Positions 43,260 through 51,135 of a DNA stretch of 64,000 nucleotides are shown here, one piece after another; positions within the stretch are counted from its first letter, which is position 1, and every line of letters starts with the position of its first letter. The DNA is from Flaviramulus sp. BrNp1-15 (lineage in GTDB: Bacteria; Bacteroidota; Bacteroidia; Flavobacteriales; Flavobacteriaceae), in the NCBI RefSeq assembly GCF_022259695.1, contig NZ_CP092099.1, positions 1,782,471-1,846,470 on the forward strand, written 5' to 3'. The notes beneath the pieces were generated by a model that saw only the letters and a list, made by a program, of their open reading frames with translations, did not search any database and was not told where the DNA came from. A program made the position numbers and the translations under genes.

Positions 43260-43556
43260 TTATAAATCTTCATAAAGCCTTAATCTGTTATGTAGCGTTG
43301 TTATTTCTTTTTTTAAAGATTCAACTTGTTTTAGTAAATTGTAAATGGCATCTACACCTTCAAGATTAATATCTAAATCATAGTGTAATCGCATCATTTT
43401 TTCAACTTCTTTTATTTGTGTGGTGTACATGTAATACTCATTATTTTGAGCAATTATTTCAATTAACTGAAATTCATGTAATGTATCTATAAAGGAGACA
43501 GGTACGTTATAACGTTTGCAAATTAACTGAACAGGTATTAAGTCTTGTATTTCCAT
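43260..43556 (-). CDS. cbpM: Chaperone modulator CbpM-like protein
   Basis: The 98-residue protein has the MerR-like helix-turn-helix fold of CbpM (IPVQLICKRYNVPVSFIDTLHEFQLIEI) and a C-terminal coiled helix (NLLKQVESLKKEITTLHNRL). CbpM binds the J domain of CbpA and inhibits it. It sits 2 bp after the cbpA-like gene. Confidence 0.88.
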   Translation of the reverse strand: MEIQDLIPVQLICKRYNVPVSFIDTLHEFQLIEIIAQNNEYYMYTTQIKEVEKMMRLHYDLDINLEGVDAIYNLLKQVESLKKEITTLHNRLRLYEDL

Positions 43557-43558
43557 TA

Positions 43559-44443
43559 TTAACGTAGTTTTTGTAGCTCTTTTATTAACTCTTTTTCTTT
43601 TTCTGAAAGTCTAGTTGGTAATTTTATTTGATAAGTGATGTATAAATCACCAAATTGCCCTTCTTTTTTATACTTAGGGAACCCTTTGCTTTTAAGTTTT
43701 ACTTGAGTGCCGTTTTGAGTTTCTGGTTTTATATTAAGTTTTACTTTTCCGTTAAACGTATCAACCAAAATTTCTCCTCCCAATAAGGCTTTGTATAAAT
43801 CTAAATCTATGGTTGAGTAAAGATTATCCTTATCTCTTTTAAATTTTGAATGATTTACTATTGAAAACTGTATGTATAAATCGCCATTTGGACCTCCATT
43901 AATACCTTTTCCTCCATGGCCTTTTATTTTTATAATTTGTCCGTTTTCAACACCTGCAGGAATGGTAATTCTAATATTTTTATTGTTAACAGTTAAAGTA
44001 CGTTTATGTGTTGTATAAACATCTTTTAAGTCGAGTTGTAATTCGGCATTAAAATCCTGACCTCTAAATTTTACTTGTGTCTGGCCACCTCTTGAAGCTC
44101 TGCCACCAAACATGTTTTCAAAAAAATCTGAAAAATCTTCTTCTGAATATCCACCTGTACCACCTTGGTAACTTTTTTGATATTGCCGTTGCTGTTTGGC
44201 TTTTTCATACTCTTCAGCATGTTGCCAATGCTCACCATATTGGTCGTATTTTTTTCTGTTTTCAGAGTTACTTAAAACTTCGTTGGCTTCGTTAATTTCT
44301 TTAAACTTTTTCTCAGCTACTTTATCATTTGGGTTTAAATCAGGATGATATTTTCTGGCTAATTTTCGGTATGCTTTTTTTATATCAGCCTCAGAAGCAT
44401 TTTTTGATACACCTAAAATTTTATAGTAATCTATGAAAGCCAT
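43559..44443 (-). CDS. cbpA: DnaJ-type co-chaperone CbpA-like
   Basis: 294 residues: J domain (about 1-65, HPD at 33-35 in KYHPDLN), Gly/Phe-poor linker ([30 protein letters not shown]), then the two beta-barrel substrate domains ([32 protein letters not shown]). It has no Cys-rich zinc domain, so it is CbpA rather than DnaJ. It recruits DnaK. It follows a 70-residue protein by one base and precedes cbpM. Confidence 0.92.
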   Translation of the reverse strand: MAFIDYYKILGVSKNASEADIKKAYRKLARKYHPDLNPNDKVAEKKFKEINEANEVLSNSENRKKYDQYGEHWQHAEEYEKAKQQRQYQKSYQGGTGGYSEEDFSDFFENMFGGRASRGGQTQVKFRGQDFNAELQLDLKDVYTTHKRTLTVNNKNIRITIPAGVENGQIIKIKGHGGKGINGGPNGDLYIQFSIVNHSKFKRDKDNLYSTIDLDLYKALLGGEILVDTFNGKVKLNIKPETQNGTQVKLKSKGFPKYKKEGQFGDLYITYQIKLPTRLSEKEKELIKELQKLR

Positions 44444-44656
44444 TTATCTATTTTTATGAGTTTCAATATGATGTTTTAATAACTGGTTTAAACTTTCCAG
44501 ATAATCTTCCATGATTTTGGTATTTATATCAGGATGATTAATAGAAGGCATAGTTTCGGGAGATTCTTCCAAAAACTTGTAGAGCTCTGGGTATTGAGTT
44601 TCTATTAAAGTAGTTAACTCAACTATTTTGTTTTCTATGTTTTGTAATTCATTCAT
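44444..44656 (-). CDS. Small coiled-coil protein heading the cbpA-cbpM-mscS operon
   Basis: Unrecognised 70-residue protein. It is mostly helical, with a start IENKIVELTTLIETQYPELYKFLEESPE and a second helix EDYLESLNQLLKHHIETHK. No membrane segment. Tight spacing to the cbpA-like gene suggests a role in the chaperone pair. A dyad promoter is upstream. Confidence 0.7.
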   Translation of the reverse strand: MNELQNIENKIVELTTLIETQYPELYKFLEESPETMPSINHPDINTKIMEDYLESLNQLLKHHIETHKNR

Positions 44657-44686
44657 TAGCTTTCTATTTCTTAGTATTTTGAATAC

Positions 44687-44729
44687 TAAAAGTAATTTTA
44701 AAAAGGCTAATTGTAAATGATGAATATCA
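44687..44729 (-). promoter_or_regulatory. Class II dyad promoter of the cbpA-cbpM-mscS operon
   Basis: The perfect dyad TGATGAATATCA (44718-44729) is followed, after TTT and 20 nt, by TACTTTTA (44687-44694). The dyad lies inside an inverted repeat GGCTAATT (44705-44712) and AATTAGCC (44739-44746). Confidence 0.68.
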
Positions 44730-44777
44730 GGTCTGTAAAATTAGCCTGAAGTGAATAAAAGTTAGTTGTATCAAGGA

Positions 44778-45452
44778 TTAAGATATAATTTTACCATCTC
44801 CCATAGTAATAATCCTGTCTGTTCTTACGGCAAAGTCTTCATCGTGAGTAACAACTAATAACGAGAGACCTTGCTCATCGCTTAGTTGCTTAAAAATATT
44901 GAACACATTTTCAGAATTATGGCTATCTAAATTGCCTGTAGGTTCGTCTCCCATAATTATAGACGGATTATTAATTAAGGCTCTTGCAATGGCAACACGT
45001 TGTTTTTCACCGCCAGATATTCTAGAAGCACGCTTATTAGCTAATTGTTCTATATCTAATATTTTTAGTTTTTGCATGGCATCATGTTCAATTTCCTGAT
45101 GCGACTTTTCTCCTAATTTTTTAGCAGGAAGCATAACGTTTTCTAAAACTGAAAATTCTGAAAGCAAGTAATGAAACTGAAAAACAAACCCAATATGTTT
45201 ATTCCTAATGTACGATAACCTATCTCTACTATTTCCTGTTACTAATTCATTATTCAAAAACAATTCACCTTCGTAATCGGTGTCCATGGTTGAAAGAATA
45301 TAGAGTAGAGTAGATTTGCCACAACCAGATTTACCCATAATAGAAGCAAATTCTCCTTTTTTTATTTTGAAATTTATATCCTTCAAAACATGAAAAAGTA
45401 CAGGCTTTTTAAAGTATTTGTTAATATGTCTAGCTTCTAAAACTGTACTCAT
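44778..45452 (-). CDS. ABC transporter ATP-binding protein (LolD/MacB type)
   Basis: 224-residue ATPase: Walker A GKSGCGKST, signature ISGGEKQRVAIARAL, Walker B IIMGDEPTGNLDS with the Gly-Asn-Leu typical of the MacB/LolD/FtsE group. It works with the FtsX-type permease one base upstream. The five genes 49482-44778 form one tight operon. Confidence 0.93.
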   Translation of the reverse strand: MSTVLEARHINKYFKKPVLFHVLKDINFKIKKGEFASIMGKSGCGKSTLLYILSTMDTDYEGELFLNNELVTGNSRDRLSYIRNKHIGFVFQFHYLLSEFSVLENVMLPAKKLGEKSHQEIEHDAMQKLKILDIEQLANKRASRISGGEKQRVAIARALINNPSIIMGDEPTGNLDSHNSENVFNIFKQLSDEQGLSLLVVTHDEDFAVRTDRIITMGDGKIIS

Positions 45453-45453
45453 A

Positions 45454-46716
45454 TTACTGACCTCTTATAATGGTTACAGGGTCTATTTTTTTAGCTTTTC
45501 TGGAAGGTAAATAACCGGCAAAAAAAGTAGATACCATGGCGAATAAAATACCAATAAGGTAAAACCAAGGATTAAAATTTATAGGATAGGTTTCTATGGT
45601 TGGTAATGCTTCTGTTTGAAAAGGAATTGTACTGATTATATTAGTAAATATTAAGCCAATTATTAATCCTAAAATACCACCAACAAAACCAATTATCATG
45701 GCTTGACTCATAAAAATAAGCTGTACATCTTTTCCTGAAAATCCGGTAGCTTTTAAAATGGCAATGTCATTCATTTTTTCGTAAATAAACATATTTAAAA
45801 TGTTGTAAATACCAAAACCTGCAACAATAAGTAACGTGATTGAAACCGCATAGGTTATTAAGTTTCTAATAGTTGTTCCAGTTTCAAATTGAGCATTAGC
45901 AGTATTAATATCTATAGCTTTAAGATTGAATTGTTGTTCAATTTTTTTTGATAATGGGAGGGCAACATTTATATCATCAAGTTTCACATTTATGTCTGTT
46001 ACGTAATTTTCTGCTTCTCCTAGAATACGTTGTACTGTTTTTAAATTTGCAAAGCTTTGAATAGCATCTATATCTGCAATCCCACTTTGATAAAGGGCAA
46101 CAATTTTTAATGGAAAAATTTCGCCTGTAATGGTACTTATTTGTATACGATCACCAATATCTAAAGCCATTTTTTCGGCAATTCCCACACCTAATAAAAT
46201 TCCATTTTCACTATTATGTAAAGCTTCGGGAGATCCTTTTACTATGTAATCATCAATGTTAAAATATTTAGCTTCATCAAGTATTTGGACACCTGTTAAA
46301 TAGCCTCCAATTTCAATAGAACCAGCAATATAAAATATAGTGGCTTTTATTTGAGGAAGTGCACCGCGTACATTGTCTTTTTCTTCTAAATAATGAATTA
46401 TAGGTAAGGCATTATGAATTTTTTTCTGACTTAATTTGGGCTTTATAGAATGCACTACATTCATACTGTTCTTAAACTCATCATATAATGCCACAGGTTG
46501 TTTTTTAGAGGGTTCTATTTCGTTGTAAATATGAATGTGTGGCGTTTGGTTTAGAATTAAATCATCTAACATTCCATTTAAACCTGTCATAAAACTAACT
46601 AAGGTTATATAAGCACCAATGCCGAAAGTAACACCTAATGCAGCAATGGCCGTTTGTTTAATTTTGGTTAACAAATGCGTTTTAGCAATGTTTAGTATGA
46701 CTTTCCAGTTAATCAT
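45454..46716 (-). CDS. FtsX/MacB-type ABC permease
   Basis: 420 residues: N-terminal helix (about 15-38), a large periplasmic MacB-PCD-like domain, then three helices in the FtsX domain (about 275-300, 330-360, 380-405) ending IDPVTIIRGQ. This layout is shared by LolC/E and MacB permeases for lipoprotein or peptide export. It overlaps the adaptor gene by one base. Confidence 0.9.
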   Translation of the reverse strand: MINWKVILNIAKTHLLTKIKQTAIAALGVTFGIGAYITLVSFMTGLNGMLDDLILNQTPHIHIYNEIEPSKKQPVALYDEFKNSMNVVHSIKPKLSQKKIHNALPIIHYLEEKDNVRGALPQIKATIFYIAGSIEIGGYLTGVQILDEAKYFNIDDYIVKGSPEALHNSENGILLGVGIAEKMALDIGDRIQISTITGEIFPLKIVALYQSGIADIDAIQSFANLKTVQRILGEAENYVTDINVKLDDINVALPLSKKIEQQFNLKAIDINTANAQFETGTTIRNLITYAVSITLLIVAGFGIYNILNMFIYEKMNDIAILKATGFSGKDVQLIFMSQAMIIGFVGGILGLIIGLIFTNIISTIPFQTEALPTIETYPINFNPWFYLIGILFAMVSTFFAGYLPSRKAKKIDPVTIIRGQ

Positions 46717-47795
46717 TACTCAGGTTTATGAATACTCGTGCTTTCGGTAATTCCAGAGATTACTTCTATAAATTCCATGTTTTGGAGGCCAGTGGTAATG
46801 GTAACAATGCCATCATCGGTTTTTACTTTGTTATCATCTATAAGATATTCCTTTGGAATAGTAAGTGCGTTTTTTTTATTTGAAATAACAATATTAGCTT
46901 CTCCAGAAAGTCCTGGATACAATGTTTTTGGTGCCTCATCAAAAATAGCTTCAACAGTAAAGGTTTGATTGCGCTCATCTTTTTTAGGATATATTTTTGA
47001 AACTTTTCCTGTAAATACTTCACCTTTATAGGCATCTAAACTAATAATCACTTTTTGGTTTTTTGTGATTTTTACAATATCTACTTCGTCTACTAGCATA
47101 TCAATAACAAATTTAGTTGCACTGCCAATAGTAGCAAGTGGCTCCATAGTAGTTACAATTTCCCCGGGTTCTTTATACAGCGCATATACTTTTCCGTTTA
47201 TGGTACTTTTCACAGTGAAGTCTTTAGTATTAATTAATGAAGATTGATAGTTGTTTTGGGCTTGTTTTACTGCAGTCAACAATTCGTTTTTAGTTCTGCC
47301 AAATCTACTTTGTAATAATTGTAAATTATTTGATGATAGTTGATAGTTAAGTTGTTTGGTATCATATTCGACTTTAGAACCAATGTTTTGTTCCCATAGG
47401 TTTTTTTGTCTGAAGTAATTAACAGAATCGTTTTTATACTTTAGGTTTGCTGCAATAATTTCATCTTTTATTCCGCTTAAAATGGCAGCACTTCCGTTAT
47501 AGTTTTCTCTAGCCAATTCTAAAGATAATTTTGCATTTTGTGTATTAAGTTTAGGAGTGTTATTAACTACTTGAATTAAAGCATCATCTTTGGAAACAAT
47601 ATCACCTTCTTCAACTAAATTTTTATCTAAAATACCAGCTACAATAGCATAAACCTGATAAAGACTGTCAGGTTGAATTGTTACAGAAGTGTAAACAGAC
47701 TCGGTTAAATTTCGTTTTTCAGGATATATTTTGTTTGTTTTTTTAGAACACGAAACCATGAGCAAAAGCACACTTATTAATTGAATAATCTTCAT
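46716..47795 (-). CDS. HlyD/RND-type periplasmic adaptor lipoprotein
   Basis: The 359-residue protein starts MKIIQLISVLLLMVSCSKK, a lipobox with Cys16. It has lipoyl halves (EEGDIVSKDDALIQVVNNTP and TVKSTINGKVYALYKEPGEI), a helical hairpin in between (about 80-165), and beta-barrel domains. With the MacB-like permease and ATPase it makes a MacA-MacB-like exporter. The outer channel is not in this operon. Confidence 0.9.
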   Translation of the reverse strand: MKIIQLISVLLLMVSCSKKTNKIYPEKRNLTESVYTSVTIQPDSLYQVYAIVAGILDKNLVEEGDIVSKDDALIQVVNNTPKLNTQNAKLSLELARENYNGSAAILSGIKDEIIAANLKYKNDSVNYFRQKNLWEQNIGSKVEYDTKQLNYQLSSNNLQLLQSRFGRTKNELLTAVKQAQNNYQSSLINTKDFTVKSTINGKVYALYKEPGEIVTTMEPLATIGSATKFVIDMLVDEVDIVKITKNQKVIISLDAYKGEVFTGKVSKIYPKKDERNQTFTVEAIFDEAPKTLYPGLSGEANIVISNKKNALTIPKEYLIDDNKVKTDDGIVTITTGLQNMEFIEVISGITESTSIHKPE

Positions 47796-47797
47796 AA

Positions 47798-48883
47798 TTA
47801 ATAGGATAATTTAGCTTGTAATAAAATATATTCATTTAAGTTGGTAGCATCAATAACTCCAACTAATTTTTCTTGATTTAATACAGGGATAAATGATTTT
47901 TCTTCAGCAAAAACAATATTGTAAATTTCTTTAAGGTCATCGGTATGTTTAACAGTTTTAAAAGCCGTATCCATAATATCTTTTACTAAAACATTTTTAT
48001 TGGCATTGTCTATAATATTTTTATGATATAATATGCCTTCAATTTTATGGTCTTTTACAACAACAAAGTTTGTTTCTGTACCTGAAATAATTTTGTTAAC
48101 AACCACATCTATTGGGTCTTCAGGACTAAATGTTGTTATATTTATAATCATAGCATCTTCTACATTATGTCCTTTAAGTAATGCTAAATGTTGAACTATT
48201 TGGTTTTCTCCGTAGGCACCTAAAAAAATAAAAAGCGCAATAATTATTAAAAATGGATTGTATAATAAACCAAGTAATAAAAAAACAACTGCAATAAATT
48301 GACCAATACTTGATGCTATTTGTGTGGCTTTAACACGATTCATGTTCATAGCCAAAATAGCTCTTAAAATACGACCTCCATCCATAGGAAATGCAGGAAT
48401 AATGTTAAATATAACCAATCCAATATTCACTACATATAAATAGAATAGGAAATTTTGAAATGTAAAACTCATTAATACCTCAAAGGTTTCTGTAAAATTT
48501 AAATGCATAAATTCATTTACAGGTATAATAAAATAAAGAATTAAAGCAATAATAATATTAACAAAAGGACCTGCTAATGTAACTAATAACTCTTCTTTGG
48601 GAGATTCTGGAATACGCTCTAAACTTGCCATACCACCAATAGGAAGTAAGGTTATTTTTTTTGTGATAATACCAAAACGTTTAGCGGTTAAAGCGTGTCC
48701 TAGTTCATGTAATACAACACACAAAAAAACAGCTAAAACTAAAGCTACATTAAATAATACACTGTTTGTAGATCCACCTTGTTTTAGTTCGCTAAAAACT
48801 ATCCAAGCAATTAAAAAAAAGAATGTCCAGTGTACTTTTATCTTAATTCCAGCGACTGTACCTAAATTTAAGTTTGCTTTCAT
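47798..48883 (-). CDS. Site-2 protease family (M50) with two CBS domains
   Basis: 361 residues. The intramembrane metalloprotease core has His59-Glu60-His63 (LHELGH) and the third ligand in NIIPAFPMDGGRIL. Four to six membrane helices precede two C-terminal CBS domains (about 240-300 and 305-355; NITTFSPEDPIDVVVNKI and VKDIMDTAFKTVKHTDDL). CBS-M50 proteases such as SpoIVFB relatives respond to nucleotides. Mycobacterial Rv2625c, a DosR-regulon gene, has the same layout. It overlaps the WG gene by 4 bp and lies 2 bp upstream of the adaptor gene. Confidence 0.93.
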   Translation of the reverse strand: MKANLNLGTVAGIKIKVHWTFFFLIAWIVFSELKQGGSTNSVLFNVALVLAVFLCVVLHELGHALTAKRFGIITKKITLLPIGGMASLERIPESPKEELLVTLAGPFVNIIIALILYFIIPVNEFMHLNFTETFEVLMSFTFQNFLFYLYVVNIGLVIFNIIPAFPMDGGRILRAILAMNMNRVKATQIASSIGQFIAVVFLLLGLLYNPFLIIIALFIFLGAYGENQIVQHLALLKGHNVEDAMIINITTFSPEDPIDVVVNKIISGTETNFVVVKDHKIEGILYHKNIIDNANKNVLVKDIMDTAFKTVKHTDDLKEIYNIVFAEEKSFIPVLNQEKLVGVIDATNLNEYILLQAKLSY

Positions 48884-49482
48884 TTTATAGATTTAATAAC
48901 CCATTTTTTATCTTTATTTACAATGGCAACTAAATTATTTGCAATGATTTTTGATGTGATTTTTGGAGGTTTTTTAAGAAATTTTTTATCTAAAACTACA
49001 TTTACACCTTCTGGGTTTAAATAAGTCATTGAATTCCCATCCATGTCAATAATAACTTCGTAGCATTTATTATAAACTATAGGTTTGTCGAATATATCAT
49101 TGGTGCCAACAGTTTTAGTTATTAATTCTACAACTAAAGCTCGATGGTTATTAAAGTTTTGAGCGTTTAAGAATTTAGGTTCAATTACAGTTTTACCGGT
49201 TTTGTCTATATAACCAAAATAGGTTATACCTTCTTTTTTTTCTGAAATTAAACATCTGTTGTTATAAAAAACAGGGTAGTATTTACCATCAATTTCAGTT
49301 ACAACCAAATCATCTCTAAAAGGAATAACGATGTCGGCTTTATCATTTATAAATCCCCATGAGTTGTCTTTTTTAACAGCTGCTACGCCATCACTAAAAG
49401 GTGCTACAAAATCTAATTCTTCTGTTATTTGCGCAAATACAAAAACAGGAATTATTAACAGTGAAATTAATAGTTTTTTCAT
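48880..49482 (-). CDS. WG-repeat protein
   Basis: The 200-residue exported protein has a signal peptide (about 1-17, PVFVFAQ). WG-type beta repeats are visible: SDGVAAVKKDNSWGFINDKADIVIP and ITYFGYIDKTGKTVIEPKF, both with the Gly-Phe-Ile-(N/D) core. Such proteins are surface or periplasmic with unknown ligands. It is the first gene of the five-gene operon ending at 44778. Confidence 0.88.
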   Translation of the reverse strand: MKKLLISLLIIPVFVFAQITEELDFVAPFSDGVAAVKKDNSWGFINDKADIVIPFRDDLVVTEIDGKYYPVFYNNRCLISEKKEGITYFGYIDKTGKTVIEPKFLNAQNFNNHRALVVELITKTVGTNDIFDKPIVYNKCYEVIIDMDGNSMTYLNPEGVNVVLDKKFLKKPPKITSKIIANNLVAIVNKDKKWVIKSIK

Positions 49483-49505
49483 GACATATATCTTTAATAT
49501 TACTT

Positions 49506-49548
49506 TAAAAATATAGTCTTTTAAGCTATTACAAAATGATATTCATCA
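49506..49548 (-). promoter_or_regulatory. Class II dyad promoter of the WG/M50/ABC operon
   Basis: The perfect dyad TGATATTCATCA (49537-49548) reads TGAT-GAAT-ATCA-TTT in gene orientation; -7 box TATTTTTA (49506-49513) after 20 nt. Confidence 0.7.
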
Positions 49549-49584
49549 TGCTAATAAAAGCAGTTTACATGGATAGAAAAACAA

Positions 49585-50283
49585 TTATAATGTACTTAAA
49601 GCAATTTCTATCATGGTGTTAAAAGTACTTTCTCTTTCTTCAGCAGATGTTCTTTTTTTGGTTACTAAAGAATCTGAAATGGTTAAAATAGATAATGCTT
49701 TTACATTAAATTTAGCTGCAATTGTATATAAACCAGCAGTTTCCATTTCTACACATAATACACCATAATCTGCCCATTTTTTATATGAGTCATAATCATC
49801 TTCATAAAATTCATCAGCAGATAATACGTTTCCTGCTTTTATGGGTATATTATTTTCTTTAGCATACAATGCTGTTTTCATAAACAACTCAAAATTTGCT
49901 GTTGGAGAATAATCGGCATTTATAAATCGAGAGTTGTTAATGCCCGAGGTTGAAGAAGCTGCCATAGCAATAACAATTTCACGTAGTTCAATATTTTTTT
50001 GATAAGAACCTGCAGAACCTACACGTATAAGATTTTCTACACCATAATCATTAATAAGTTCATGACAATATATAAGTGCAGATGGTATGCCCATTCCTGT
50101 GCCTTGTACAGAAACACGTTTGCCTTTATAATAACCAGTATATCCTAACATACCACGTACATCATTGTAGCATTTATAGTCTTCAAAAAAGGTTTCTGCA
50201 ATCCATTTTGCACGCATTGGGTCTCCTGGTAATAAAACGGTTTTTGCTATGTCTCCTTTTTTTGCTTCAATGTGTATGCTCAT
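49585..50283 (-). CDS. deoD: Purine-nucleoside phosphorylase
   Basis: The 232-residue DeoD-type enzyme splits purine nucleosides with phosphate to base and ribose-1-phosphate. The signature GMGIPSALIYCHELINDYG, the GDPMRA start and CVEMETAGLY are all present, and the Asp in ISDSL aligns with the catalytic acid. It is the last gene of TerB-trxA-deoD. Confidence 0.95.
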   Translation of the reverse strand: MSIHIEAKKGDIAKTVLLPGDPMRAKWIAETFFEDYKCYNDVRGMLGYTGYYKGKRVSVQGTGMGIPSALIYCHELINDYGVENLIRVGSAGSYQKNIELREIVIAMAASSTSGINNSRFINADYSPTANFELFMKTALYAKENNIPIKAGNVLSADEFYEDDYDSYKKWADYGVLCVEMETAGLYTIAAKFNVKALSILTISDSLVTKKRTSAEERESTFNTMIEIALSTL

Positions 50284-50293
50284 AATTTATATG

Positions 50294-50587
50294 TTAGTTA
50301 GATTTTATTATATTGATAATATCATTTTTTTGTACAACTCCAGATTGTCTCCATACTTGTTTCCCTTTTTTAAAAAGTATCATAGTTGGTACACCACGAA
50401 CTTGATATTTATTTGCTAAAGCTTGATTTCTATCGACATCAATTTTTATAATTTTTATGGAATCTTCAAGTTCTTTTTTTACATCTTTTAAAATAGGACC
50501 TAATACTTTACAAGGGCCACACCAATCGGCATAAAAATCGATTAAAACTAATTCACTGGAATTTATAATACTACTAAAACTACTCAT
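50294..50587 (-). CDS. trxA: Thioredoxin
   Basis: 97 residues, shorter than E. coli TrxA but with the complete fold and the active site DWCGPCK (Cys23, Cys26) and the cis-Pro VRGVPT. It reduces protein disulfides and could feed DsbD. It sits 10 bp upstream of deoD. Confidence 0.95.
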   Translation of the reverse strand: MSSFSSIINSSELVLIDFYADWCGPCKVLGPILKDVKKELEDSIKIIKIDVDRNQALANKYQVRGVPTMILFKKGKQVWRQSGVVQKNDIINIIKSN

Positions 50588-50596
50588 GTTTTTGAT

Positions 50597-51004
50597 TTAT
50601 TTTTTTAATTCTAAATCTAATTTAGCTAACATAATCAATTCTGATTTATTTATACCAGAAAAAGAATCAGCAATTAAGCCAGCAGTTTTCAATATAAGTT
50701 TTTTTATATTGTCTGTAAATAAATGACTTTGTTCGTTTTTATAGTTTACAAAATCATCATAACATGATTTAGCATCTAAGTTTTCTTCATCATTTAACCA
50801 ATCAAAAACAATTTCTATTTGGTAAGCCGCATCTGTGTCATACTCATCTTCAATAATATCAACATCTAACCATTGCTTTTTTACTAAAGTTTTTAACTTA
50901 TTAAATTCTGCTTCGCGTACTATTTTATCTGCTGCTGCTATAGCATAGAATAACTTACCAAGATTTTGGTAAAACTTAAGTGTTAACTTCTTTTTAGTTT
51001 TCAT
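50597..51004 (-). CDS. TerB-like helical protein
   Basis: This 135-residue soluble protein is mainly helical, with the acidic-start TerB/DjlA-type pattern (LGKLFYAIAAADKIVREAEFNKLKTLV, DxxVxxxE). TerB-like domains bind metal or act in stress sensing. Function here unknown. It heads the trxA-deoD operon under a dyad. Confidence 0.72.
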   Translation of the reverse strand: MKTKKKLTLKFYQNLGKLFYAIAAADKIVREAEFNKLKTLVKKQWLDVDIIEDEYDTDAAYQIEIVFDWLNDEENLDAKSCYDDFVNYKNEQSHLFTDNIKKLILKTAGLIADSFSGINKSELIMLAKLDLELKK

Positions 51005-51026
51005 TTGTAATGATATTATAACTCAA

Positions 51027-51069
51027 TAAAATTACGCACAAGAATTCTGATTATTTATGATATTAGTCA
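51027..51069 (-). promoter_or_regulatory. Class II dyad promoter of the TerB-trxA-deoD operon
   Basis: The dyad TGATATTAGTCA (51058-51069) reads CTGAC-TAAT-ATCA on the minus strand, and after 3+20 nt comes TAATTTTA (51027-51034). It lies in the gap shared with the histidine kinase gene, but the flanks point to the minus-strand operon. The kinase may use its own TACTTTTA box at 51103-51110. Confidence 0.68.
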
Positions 51070-51135
51070 GTCTTTTCTAAATAGAAAATGAAGATTTTTT
51101 CGTACTTTTATTACTATTTAAAAGCATAAAATTTT

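Noticed and set aside
51058-51069. Dyad as autoregulatory site of the histidine kinase gene
   Set aside because: Flanks and the -7 box point to the minus-strand TerB-trxA-deoD operon; on the plus strand no -7 box appears at 20 nt.
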